Shown here in pieces: positions 1 through 10,444 of a stretch of DNA of 64,000 nt. Location: NCBI GenBank assembly GCA_023525975.1, contig CM042021.1, positions 101,043,501-101,107,500 on the forward strand. The letters run 5' to 3'. Every line of letters starts with the position of its first letter. The first letter of the stretch is position 1. Position numbers and translations under genes: made by a program. The notes under the pieces were generated by a model. The model was not told the DNA's origin. It did no database searches and worked only from the letters and a program-made list of their open reading frames with translations. This stretch comes from Smallanthus sonchifolius. Taxonomy: Eukaryota; Streptophyta; Magnoliopsida; Asterales; Asteraceae.

Positions 1-98
1 ATTATATATATTTGTTCGTTGCCTAAGGTGTAACTCTTTGGATCGTACCTTAATAATAACGTCGACTTAATTGACGATCGGACATCATATATCCAACA
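1..98 (-). repeat. Copia-A 3' LTR, partial
   Basis: Read on the minus strand the LTR begins at 98 with TGTTGGATAT. It directly follows a purine-rich tract at 99-110 (CAAGTGGGAGAT on the minus strand), the usual Copia arrangement of polypurine tract then LTR. Only 98 bases are in the window, so no LTR pair can be compared. Confidence 0.75.
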
Positions 99-731
99 AT
101 CTCCCACTTGGTCGATTCTTCAATTAATCTACTCAACATAGACAGTGGTGGACGCCTAGCTTCATCTCAGTGCCCCTAGCCAGGTATGACGTATTTACAA
201 TCGTCAAACTATTTCATTATGTACAAGTAACCTTTACTTTGCAAAGTATAACAGTCCTAGTAAGCATTTGTATCCTTTATGTTTAGGGCATCCGTTGAAC
301 ATGAGACATGGATACAAGTCACTTCTCATATGTGGTTCAACTATTCTTGTTCTCGTTCTCCAATTCAAAATGGTCTAAAGAAACTACTCTTTAGTTTGAG
401 CATGGCCATGCATTTCACACCAGCTTGAATTAACGAGGGCGCCAGAATGTCCAACTCCTAATTCAAGAAGAACAGAATTCTTTTGGCCACGTACAACTCC
501 CACTAAACTTCGGATCACTCCTGATCATACCCTTATTACTGCCTGTCAAGGTACAGTGTTAGATAAGATCAAAGAACAACCTTTAGTCAGGGTTAGTTCT
601 AGTAAGTGCCTCGAGTCGAGGAATGACAGATCTTACTTTATTCAAAACATCTCAAGACATAGATCCATGAAGATAGTTTTGAAATGAGTTACGTCCAATA
701 ATTATTCTCTAATAATTATCTGTGAATATGG
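99..731 (-). other. Copia-A 3' untranslated region, distal part
   Basis: Non-coding on both strands as far as I can see. It starts with the polypurine tract (99-110) and ends at the Gypsy-1 insertion site. Its continuation is at 10199-10444, giving about 880 bases between the RNase H stop and the LTR. Confidence 0.6.
727..731. repeat. Gypsy-1 target-site duplication TATGG (second copy 10194-10198)
   Basis: The five bases before the 5' LTR (727-731) and after the 3' LTR (10194-10198) are both TATGG. This fixes both ends of the element and shows that Copia-A sequence was contiguous before the insertion. Confidence 0.95.
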
Positions 732-973
732 TGTAACCTTTCTGATTTTCATATTTTTCTTATTTATTTTATGCCGTGCAATAAAAGACGATTCCGATTC
801 CAACCTTACATTCATTGTTCATGTGCAATAACAAGCATACACGCGTCTATTATATTACAATATTAACTAAAACCATCTTACAAACCTCGAGGACCAAACT
901 TGACCAAAACTCAAAACAACATCAATATTACAAAACTGCAAGGACTAGTCTTGAAACTTCCAGAAACCTACAC

Positions 974-1055
974 AAGCACGGTCGTGCTTAGTCCTAAGCA
1001 CGGTCGCGCTTGTGCCATGACCACGGTCGTGCTTATCATTAAGCATGGTCGCGCC
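974..1055 (+). repeat. Palindrome cluster 1 in Gypsy-1 LTR
   Basis: Four copies of an inverted repeat, the clearest being AAGCACG-GT-CGTGCTT at 974-989. The others vary (GGTCGCGC, GGTCGTGC). Each could form a 5- to 7-bp GC-rich hairpin or bind a dimeric factor. The same cluster recurs in the 3' LTR at 8306-8387. Confidence 0.85.
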
Positions 1056-1306
1056 TCTTTTACAGTTTGACTCTGAAAAGGTCAAACCGACTCAAATCTA
1101 GTACAAAAATAGAATTCAAACGAGTTTTAGAAACCGCGGGACTTGTAGAAGAAGTTACTCGACCTTTTGCGACGTAGACTCGATCCAAACACGCATACAA
1201 TCGTCCGAATTCGCGTACCTTTAGACCGACCTTCCTTTTTAAATCAAATCCTGTAATTTGAGCAAGAATCAAATGAATTAAGTTAATCCAATACCTACCC
1301 GCGACT

Positions 1307-1313
1307 TATATAA
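1307..1313 (+). promoter_or_regulatory. TATA box of Gypsy-1 LTR
   Basis: TATATAA followed about 30 bases later by a pyrimidine-rich CCCTAAATCC stretch, a plausible transcription start near 1340. This would make U3 about 610 bases and leave the intron-like module (2178-2621) inside the transcript. The 3' LTR copy is at 8639-8645. Confidence 0.6.
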
Positions 1314-1681
1314 GCCTCCTTAAACCCTAAATCCATCATTACATCGTCCCTATCTCGTCTGTCAATCAAGATAAGCCGCGAAGTCTCACCGTAGCCGTCT
1401 GCACTGGTTGCCCATTCAAAACAGGTTAGTAATAGGTCATTAGGATCGTCTCTCCAAGCTAATCGAAAGCCCTAACTTAATTCGTAACCGCATTACACGA
1501 TTTTACCGAATTGAATATGAGTTTTGATAAATAAATGGTTTTAATCAAACTACACGCTAGACGTGTTATAAATCCAATTAAATAGTATGGTTGGATTCGC
1601 AAACACTCTCTCAATTAAAACCCTAAGTTTCTAATCCGTTTTATTACAAGAACTAGAATAATTGCTTCTGAAATTGACCAG

Positions 1682-1840
1682 ACACGGTCGCGCTAACCTA
1701 TGAGCGCGGTCGTGCCTGACCAAGCACAGTCGTGCCCGAGAAAGGCCCGGTCGTGTTTATCGAGCAAACCAAGTCCTGACCTAGTCGAACCCTAGACGCG
1801 GTCGTGCCGGGTACGAGCACGGTCGTGTTCCCCTTAACAG
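1682..1840 (+). repeat. Palindrome cluster 2 in Gypsy-1 LTR
   Basis: Six degenerate copies of the GCACGGTCGTGC-type palindrome within 160 bases, separated by unrelated sequence. It lies downstream of the TATA box, so it would be transcribed. The 3' LTR copy is at about 9014-9172 and is well conserved. Confidence 0.8.
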
Positions 1841-2177
1841 AATCTTTATTTTTATTCTTTTAATTGGATAAAATATATTACAGTTTATATAATTATTTTT
1901 ATAAACTAATTACTGGAATACCTATATTCCTTACACTTGTTTCCAAACCAACATTAATTATTTAAACTTATACAAGTAAATATATATAATATTCTAAATA
2001 AATAAATAGTATTTTAAAACAAACCCTACACGTTTAAACTTAAACAAATCCGCTTCCGACATCGAATAACGCAACTCAATAATACGTAATCATATATTGT
2101 TCATTAGGTCGAATCTAGCAATCCACAACACACCGCTGTTTTCCATTTGCTTGTGCAACCTACACTTTGCATAACAC

Positions 2178-2621
2178 GTGAGTTACATAGCCCCTCTTTT
2201 ACCCTATTTTACAAACTTTTGGGGTGGAACATGCGTTCTATTTACATGTTTTCAATTATACACATATACAGTTCCATCCTATGCATATACAATTTTGCGC
2301 TTTGGGCTTGAGTACTTGGTGTGTAGACCAATTATTATGCTCTTCATGTACAATCATTAACTATCAGCCGACAGTAAACAGTGATAGATCTACTGAGTCT
2401 GACAAACCCACCCAGGTAGGGTGACTGTTACTGACAACACTATTTTGCGTGCAAGTTACAAAGGTTTGATTGTATAGGTCACCCGATAGTTTCTCTCCAT
2501 AATTGCCTTAATTGACATGTTGTATTGAACTGTATGCACACAACACGTTTTTGCTATCACACGAATAAACCTATGTATTCTCATCAACTTTTTAGTTGAC
2601 CCTGTTTTAACTATGTTTCAG
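2178..2621 (+). other. Intron-like module in Gypsy-1 LTR
   Basis: A 5' splice-site consensus GTGAGTT begins at 2178. A 3' splice-site-like stretch (CCAACTTTTTAGTTG in related LTRs, then TTTAACTATGTTTCAG) ends at 2621, followed by GT. The spacing is 444 bases. Both sites are kept in the 3' LTR (9510-9953). Equivalent pairs occur in every other Gypsy family here. Splicing is inferred, not shown. Confidence 0.55.
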
Positions 2622-2861
2622 GTACCAATGTTTGAAGTAATCAAGATATGCTACACATAGGATTTTTGGACCTAGAATTCAATTAAACCAGTTTATTCTA
2701 TGTAATTTACATTTTTGTTTTATGGATTGGTTGTGTTTTGATTGAACTTATTGATTGCAATGAAAACAATTATTAAATATTCAAACTTTAGCAAACCATG
2801 AGCAATAAACAGTCTGCACGCTTCACGCCCCGACGTTTCCGCCGTCGATTGGGGTGTGACA

Positions 2862-3496
2862 GATTGGTATCAGAGCCTTGGTTATAGGGAATTAGGTTAT
2901 TAGACACCTTTGACCTAGACTATAACTTTAGGATACCCACTTATGCCATGCTTCATGATTTACATGCTATGTGCTACATGCTATATGATATATGCTACAT
3001 GTTTTATATGTATATATAAATAACAACTTAAATAAACAATATCCCTACCCATATCCTAAACCACATATCCTTCATGCCTGCTTCCATGTCATCATCAACA
3101 TAACTTGAATCATATTCTTAGACTTTGGTCTATAAAATTTTCTTTTACACCCATTAAGGTTTTTAGACTTTGTTTAATTGTTAAAGGACACGTGCAATCT
3201 GGAAGAGTGACACCTGTATTATGGGCTTTCTGTCTAGGAAAGTATTTCATATAAATCCCAATCAACCGAGGGATCCGTATGCTTTCCTGGGAATTCCCGG
3301 AATGAGTGTTTACTTATAGGCTAAAGCACGTCTTCTTGATAATTATATAAGTTTAAATTAACCTTAATATGTCATAGTACTCGAGTGATTATGTCACTAT
3401 TTGAGTACAATCCAAACTATGAACTACTTATATCTATTTATCCTTCTATTTAATCCAAGAAATTCTCACAACTCTTATTGTGTCTAAATCTGTAGA
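2862..3496 (+). other. Gypsy-1 primer-binding site and leader
   Basis: TTGGTATCAGAGC at 2864-2876 matches the 3' end of plant initiator Met-tRNA and primes minus-strand synthesis. The leader contains an inverted repeat, AGGAAAGTAT at 3235-3244 and ATGCTTTCCT at 3279-3288, also found in Gypsy-4, Gypsy-5 and, with compensating changes, Gypsy-3. It ends in a splice-acceptor-like TGTAG at 3491-3495, immediately before the gag ATG. No ORF of note. Confidence 0.8.
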
Positions 3497-6400
3497 ATGC
3501 CTCCCTGTCGTGACAACAGCAACAACAGCAATAACACTGACCTGGCTGCTCTACTCACACAGCTGGTGAATCAAATTACCCAAGCCAACAACAACACTAA
3601 TGGTCATGCCAGTGGGAGTGCTAACACTGGAGGTGGTGGTGGTGCCAACCCGCCACAATGCACCTTCAAACACTTCAACTCCTGTAATCCCCTCAAATTC
3701 TATGGCAACGAAGGAGCCACGGGACTCCTTCAATGGTTTGAAAGCATTGAGAGCACTTTCCTCAATAGCGACTGTCCCGACAACCTCCGTGTTCGTCATG
3801 CTACTAGTGTCTTTCAAAAAAGGGCGCTTACTTGGTGGAATGGTGAGAAAAGGACTAGGGGAGTGGATGTAGCAATGGCACTGCCGTGGGATGAGTTGAA
3901 GAGGATCATGACTGAGGAATTCTGTCCTCGAAATGAGATGAAGAAGCTGGAAGCGGAATTTTGGGATCTTGCTCAAGATAGTGGTGAAAGCTTAGCATAC
4001 ACCACCCGTTTCCACGAGCTGAGTCTACTTGTGCCACACATGGTTACACCTCTGTCTAGGTGTATTGAAAAGTACATTGGTGGTCTACCTAGACAAATTC
4101 AAGATACTGTGGTAGGAGGAAATCCTGCTACTCTGGAGGATGCTCTCCGCTTGTCAGCCACACTTACTGACAACCATGTTAAAGCGGGTACACTTACAAG
4201 AAAGGGTGTCAAGAAAGTTTCTGACACAACAACACCTCCCGCTCATGTCAAAGAAGTCCAAACTGAACCATACCGCAACACTAGGAAGAGAAAGGTCAAG
4301 AACTGTGCTGTAATCACTCCGGCTGCTCCAGTAAATCAAGTTGCACCCATGGCTCAAAATCCAGCAAAGAAACCCTATGGGGGCAGCCACCCACTTTGCA
4401 ACACCTGCAACTATCATCACCCTCCAGGCATACCTTGTCGTCTTTGCAACCACTGCAGGAAACATGGCCACACAGCCAATATTTGTCGAGCCAAGGCACT
4501 TGCCAACCAAACCAACCCAGCAAATCAAGCCAATAATCAAGCAACTAACCAAGCCATCCCAGCCATTGCAAATGGACGTGCTTGCTTCGAATGTGGCGAC
4601 CCGAACCACTTCCGTAACCAGTGCCCAAGACTGGTCAATGTTGACCAAGGCGGAGCTCGTGGGCGTGCTTTCAACATCAACGCCAATGAGGCTCAGGCCA
4701 ACACTGATGTGGTTAACGGTACGTTCCTTATGAATAATCGTTATGCTTCTATACTATTTGATACCGGAGCCGATAAAAGTTTTGTGTCACTAGACTTCGA
4801 ACCGTTACTTGCAAAAACCCGGTCTAAACTAGAGAAAACCTTTACCGTTGAAGTAGCCGATGGTAACACCGTTACAATTGACACCATCATTTGTGATTGC
4901 TCCCTAGAACTAAATAAACACACTTTTCCAATCAACCTCGTACCAATGCCATTAGGGAGTTTTGACGTCATCATAGGTATGGATTGGTTGTCAAAGCACC
5001 ATGCCAAAGTCATGTGCTTTGAAAAATGCATCCGTATACCACTCCCATCCGGTGAAACGTTGATGGTCTTTGGTGAGAAACCTTGCAAAGGACTCAAACT
5101 AATGTCATGCATTACCGTCCAAAAGTATATACGAAAGAAGTGCATGGTTTTCCTAGCCCATGTTATCCAAAAAGAAAACAAAAAGAGGAGTGTACAAGAC
5201 ATCCCCATCGTTCGGGATTTTCCCGAAGTCTTTCCTGATGACTTGCCCGGTCTTCCACCTGTTCGGCAAGTGGAATTTCGCATCGATCTTGTACCTGGGG
5301 CAAACCCGGTGGCTAAAGCTCCATACCGGCTTGTACCTTCCGAGATGCAAGAACTTGCAAGCCAACTTCAAGAACTCGCCGACAAAGGGTTCATACGCCC
5401 GAGTCATTCACCGTGGGGTGCGCCGGTCTTATTTGTTAAAAAGAAGGACGGTTCATTCCGCATGTGTATTGACTATCGAGAACTCAACAAGCTTACCATC
5501 AAAAACCGCTACCCTTTACCTAGGATTGACGACCTCTTCGATCAACTTCAAGGTTCTACCTACTTCTCGAAGATTGATCTTCGATCTGGTTATCATCAAC
5601 TCCGTGTGCAAGAGTAGGATATTCCCAAGACCGCCTTCCGAACAAGATATGGTCACTACGAGTTCATGGTTATGCCTTTTGGGCTAACCAATGCACCTGC
5701 TGTCTTCATGGACCTCATGAATCGCATGTGCAAACCATACCTTGATAAATTTGTTATCGTGTTCATTGATGACATCTTGATCTATTCAAGGACTAAGGAA
5801 GATCATGAACAATACCTTAGGTTGATTTTGGATCTCTTGAAAACCGAACAGCTATACGCCAAGTTCTCCAAGTGTGATTTTTGGCTAAAAGAAGTGCAAT
5901 TTTTGGGTCACGTTGTCAATGAAATGGGAATTCATGTTGACCCCGCCAAAATTGAAGTTGTTAAGAATTGGAAAGCTCCTAAAACTCTTACCGAAGTTCG
6001 TTCGTTTCTTGGCTTAGCAGGTTACTATCGAAGATTCATCTCTAATTTCTCCAAGATCGATGTTCCCCTCACTGCCTTAACCCAAAAAGGTAAACCTTAT
6101 GAGTGGGGACCGAAACAAGAAGAAGCCTTTCAAATTCTCAAGCAAAAGTTGTGCAATGCTCCTATCCTCACCCTTCCTGAAGGTGAAGATGATCTAGTTG
6201 TTTACTGTGATGCTTCAAACCAAGGTCTTGGTTGCGTTCTCATGCAACGAGGCAAGGTGATCGCTTATGCATCAAGACAACTCAAAATCCATGAGAAGAA
6301 TTATACGACGCATGATCTGGAGTTGGGTGCTGTCATATTTGCGTTGAAGATTTGGAGACATTATCTCTATGGCACGAAATGTGTGGTGTTCACCGACCAC

Positions 6401-8029
6401 AAAAGCCTCCAACATATCTTCAACCAAAAGGAACTCAACATGAGACAACGACGTTGGGTTGAACTCCTCAACGATTACGATTGCGAGATTCGTTATCATC
6501 CCGGCAAGGCTAATGTTGTAGCCGATGCTCTAAGCCGCAAGGAACATGTCATGCTTCAAAGTGTCAAGATCCATTCCGATATTCAAGTTCGTATTCTAGA
6601 AGCTCAACATGTCTCGGTTACCGAGGGCAATATGTATATGGAAATGTCTTGTGGTGCTGAATTCCAATTAGAGACTAAAACCAATGGCTTGCTTTATTTT
6701 CTAAATCGTCTTTGGGTTCCCGATCGTGACGATCTCCGAGCATTCATCATGACCAAAGCACACAAGTCTCGATATTCTATCCATCCTTGTGCGGATAAAA
6801 TGTACCAAAATCTTCGTCCACAATATTGGTGGCCTGGTATGAAGAAAGACATTGCTTTGTTCGTAGCAAAATGTCTCACATGTTCTAAAGTCAAAGCTGA
6901 GCATCAACGTCCTTCTGGTTTACTTGAACAACCGGAAATCCCCGTGTGGAAATGGGAGAATCTAGCTATGGATTTCATCACTAAACTCCCTTGCACTTCG
7001 ATCGGTTATGACGGCATCTGGGTGATCATTGACCGTCTCACTAAGTCCGCACACTTCTTGCCTATCCGTGAAGACTATAAGGTTGAGAAATTGGCCCGAA
7101 TTTACATTGACGAGATCGTGAGTCGTCACGGTGTTCCTTTGAACATAATCTCCGATAGAGATGCTCGTTTCACTTCTCGGTTTTGGCAATCTCTTCAAAA
7201 GGCACTTGGTACACGACTGGATTTGAGCATGGCCTACCATCCCCAAACTGATGGTCAGACCGAGCGAACAATCCAAACCCTGGAAGACATGCTGAGAGCT
7301 TGTGTCATCGACTTTGGTGGCAATTGGGATTCACATTTGACACTTATCGAATTTTCCTACAACAATAGTTACCACACCAGCATCGACATGGCTCCGTTTG
7401 AAGCTCTCTACGGTCGTAAGTGTCGTTCTCCCATCTGTTGGAACGAGATTGGTGAAGCACAAATCACCGGTCCCGAGTTAATTCAAGAAACCTCCGACAA
7501 GATTATTCAAATCCGTGACAACATTCGAGTTGCGAGAAGTCGGCAAAAGAGCTATGCCGACAAACGACGCAAACCCCTGGAATTCCAAATCGGTGATCTT
7601 GTACTTCTAAAGGTGTCTCCTTGGAAGGGGGTGATCCGTTTTGGGAAGAAGGGCAAGCTAGCACCTCGCTATGTGGGTCCATTCAAGATCCTTGAAAGGG
7701 TTGGGAAAGTGGCTTACAAGCTCGAGTTACCTCCATCACTTGGCTACGTACATCCTACATTTCATGTATCCAACCTCAAGAAGTGTCTTGCTGATGAGAA
7801 CCTTCATATACCTCTTGACGATGTGCGCATTGATGAGACGATGCACTTCGTTGAAAAACCAGTCGAGATTATGGATCGTGAGATAAAACAACTCAAGCGC
7901 AGCCGTATTCCTATTGTCAAGGTTCGTTGGGAATCTAAACGAGGACCCGAGTTTACTTGGGAACGAGAAGACCAAATGAAGCTCAAGTACCCACATCTTT
8001 TTGCTGAAGCAGTAGCCTCAACTAGTTGA
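3497..8029 (+). pseudogene. Gypsy-1 gag-pol polyprotein, one in-frame stop
   Basis: One frame of about 1511 codons. Residues 55-230 are the gag core. CCHC knuckles lie at about 317-330 and 363-376. The protease motif LFDTGA is near 420. Reverse transcriptase follows with FIDDILIY, then RNase H (VVYCDAS), a zinc-finger integrase, the DDE core (MDFITKLP, ISDRDARF, TDGQTERT all present) and a chromodomain-like tail ending KYPHLF. TAG at 5615-5617 interrupts the RT just after GYHQLRVQE; the frame resumes at once. The G in the usual HPGADKM integrase motif is C here. Start chosen at the MPP ATG conserved in Gypsy-4. Without the stop this would look intact; readthrough is possible but not supported. 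Confidence 0.92.
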
Positions 8030-8063
8030 ATTTCGGGACGAAATTCCCTCAACATGGGGATAC
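8029..8063 (+). other. Gypsy-1 pre-LTR hairpin and polypurine tract
   Basis: AATTTCG-GGA-CGAAATT at 8029-8045 is a perfect 7-bp hairpin beginning at the last base of the pol stop codon. ATGGGGATAC then runs into the 3' LTR as the plus-strand primer tract. The same hairpin precedes the tract in Gypsy-2, -3 and -4. Confidence 0.8.
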
Positions 8064-10193
8064 TGTAACCTTTCTGATTCTCATATTTTTCTTATTTATT
8101 TTATGCCGTGCAATAAAAGACGATTCCGATTCCAACCTTACATTCATTGTTCATGTGCAATAACAAGCATACACGCGTCTATTATATTACAATATTAACT
8201 AAAACCATCTTACAAACCTCGAGGACCAAACTTGACCAAAACTCAAAACAACATCAATATTACAAAACTGCAAGGACTAGTCTTGAAACTTCCAGAAACC
8301 TACACAAGCACGGTCGTGCTTAGTCCTAAGCACGGTCGCGCTTGTGCCATGACCACGGTCGTGCTTATCATTAAGCACGGTCGTGCCTCTTTTACAGTTT
8401 GACTCTGAAAAGGTCAAACCGACTCAAATCTAGTCCAAAAATAGAATTCAAACGGGTTTTAGAAACCGCGGGACTTGTTGAAGAAGTTACTCGACCTTTT
8501 GCGACGTAGACTCGATCCAAACACGCACACAATCGTCCGAATTCGCGTACCTTTAGACCGACCTTCCTTTTTAAATCAAATCCTGTAATTTGAGCAAGAA
8601 TCAAACGAATTAAGTTAATCCAATACCTACCCGCGACTTATATAAGCCTCCTTAAACCCTAAATCCATCATTACATCGTCCCTATCTCGTCTGTCAATCA
8701 AGATAAGTCGCGAAGTCTCACCGTAGCCGTCTGCACTGGTTGCCCATTCAAAACAGGTTAGTAATAGGTCATTAGGATCGTCTCTCCAAGCTAATCGAAA
8801 GCCCTAACTTAATTCGTAACCGCATTACACGATTTTACCGAATTGAATCTGAGTTTTGATAAATAAATGGTTTTAATCAAACCACACGCTAGACGTGTTA
8901 TAAATCCAATTAAATAGTATGGTTGGATTCGCAAACACTCTCTCAATTAAAACCCTAAGTTTCTAATCAGTTTTAATACAAGAACTAGAATAATTGCTTC
9001 TGAAATTGACCAAACACGGTCGCGCTAACCTATGAGCGCGGTCGTGCCTGACCAAGCACAGTCGTGCCCGAGAAAGGCCCGGTCGTGTTTATCGAGCAAA
9101 CCAAGTCCTGACCTAGTCGAACCCTAGACGCGGTCGTGCCAGGTACGAGCACGGTCGTGTTCCCCTTAACAGAATCTTTATTTTTATTCTTTTAATTGGA
9201 TAAAATATATTACAGTTTATATAATTATTTTTATAAACTAATTACTAGAATACCTATATTCCTTACACTCGTTTCCAAACCAACATTAATTATTTAAACT
9301 TATACAAGTAAATATATATAAAATTCTAAATAAATAAATAGTATTTTAAAACAAACCCTACACGTTTAAACATAAACAAATCCGCTTCCGACATCGAATA
9401 ACGCAACTCAATAATACGTAATCATATATTGTTCATTAGGTCGAATCTAGCAATCCACAACACACCGCTGTTTTCCATTTGCTTGTGCAACCTACACTCT
9501 GCATAACACGTGAGTTACATAGCCCCTCTTTTACCCTATTTTACAAACTTTTGGGGTGGAACATGCGTTCTATTTACATGTTTTCAATTATACACATATA
9601 CAGTTCCATCCTATGCATATACAATTTTGCGCTTTGTGCTTGAGTACTAGGTGTGTAGACCAATTATTATGCTCTTCATGTACAATCATTAACTATCAGC
9701 CGACAGTAAACAGTGGTAGATCTACTGAGTCTGACAAACCCACCCAGGTAGGGTGACTGTTACTGACAACACTATTTTGCGTGCAAGTTACAAAGGTTTG
9801 ATTGTATAGGTCACCCGATAGTTTCTCTCCATAATTGCCTTAATTGACATGTTGTATTGAACTGTATGCACACAACACGTTTTTGCTATCACACGAATAA
9901 ACCTATGTATTCTCACCAACTTTTTAGTTGACCCTGTTTTAACTATGTTTCAGGTACCAATGTTTGAAGTAATCAAGATATGCTACACATAGGATTTTTG
10001 GACCTAGAATTCAATTAAACCAGTTTATTCTATGTAATTTACATTTTTGTTTTATGGATTGGTTGTGTTTTGATTGAACTTATTGATTGCAATGAAAACA
10101 ATTATTAAATATTCAAACTTTAGCAAACCATGAGCAATGAACAGTCTGCACGCTTCACGCCCCGACGTTTCCGCCGTCGGTTGGGGTGTGACA
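8064..10193 (+). repeat. Gypsy-1 3' LTR
   Basis: Exactly the length of the 5' LTR (2130 bases), differing at about 25 positions by eye. It keeps the TATA box, both palindrome clusters and both intron-like splice motifs (9510, 9953). It ends GTGTGACA followed by the TATGG duplication. Confidence 0.95.
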
Positions 10194-10198
10194 TATGG

Positions 10199-10444
10199 TT
10201 TCGAACTTCTTGGTCTTTCATTCGCAATAAACCAATCATCCGATTCACAATAGTCTTACGTTCAGATTCATTCCCATGAATCCGATCGACTACGGACATT
10301 TAGAATAATCTACATATTCAAGGATTTCTAAAACGTACAAACTAGTGAACACAGTAACATCTAATAATAATGCATTTAACCATTAAATCAAATATTAAAA
10401 ATAATGTAACTGTATTGTTTGAAACACCAAATACTAAATACAGA
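10199..10444 (-). other. Copia-A 3' untranslated region, proximal part
   Basis: AT-rich sequence between the Copia-A RNase H stop codon and the Gypsy-1 insertion site. No coding potential seen. Confidence 0.6.

Larger units (their letters stand above)
732..2861 (+). repeat. Gypsy-1 5' LTR
   Basis: Starts TGTAACC and ends GTGTGACA, followed by the primer-binding site. It contains a TATA box at 1307-1313, two clusters of GGTC-centred palindromes (974-1055, 1682-1840) and an intron-like donor/acceptor pair (2178-2621). Its 3' third shares blocks with the Gypsy-3 and Gypsy-5 LTRs, including the TGACAAACCCACCCA motif near 2400. Confidence 0.95.
732..10193 (+). mobile_element. Gypsy-1: full-length Ty3/Gypsy element, chromovirus-like
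   Basis: Complete 9462-bp element with two 2130-bp LTRs (732-2861 and 8064-10193), an initiator-Met tRNA primer-binding site, a leader, one gag-pol reading frame (3497-8029), a polypurine tract and a perfect 5-bp target duplication. By eye the LTRs differ at about 25 positions, close to 1%, so insertion was fairly recent. The integrase ends in a chromodomain-like tail, as in the Tekay/Del group. The only coding lesion I found is a TAG at 5615-5617. Confidence 0.95.

Noticed and set aside
3551..3976. A 141-codon minus-strand ORF opposite Gypsy-1 gag
   Set aside because: Shadow of the gag reading frame; the equivalents opposite Gypsy-4 and Gypsy-5 gag are shorter and in line with codon bias of gag.
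5666..8029. A separate pol gene starting at the ATG at 5666
   Set aside because: It is in the same frame as the upstream gag-pol and lacks the first half of RT; the split is due to one TAG.
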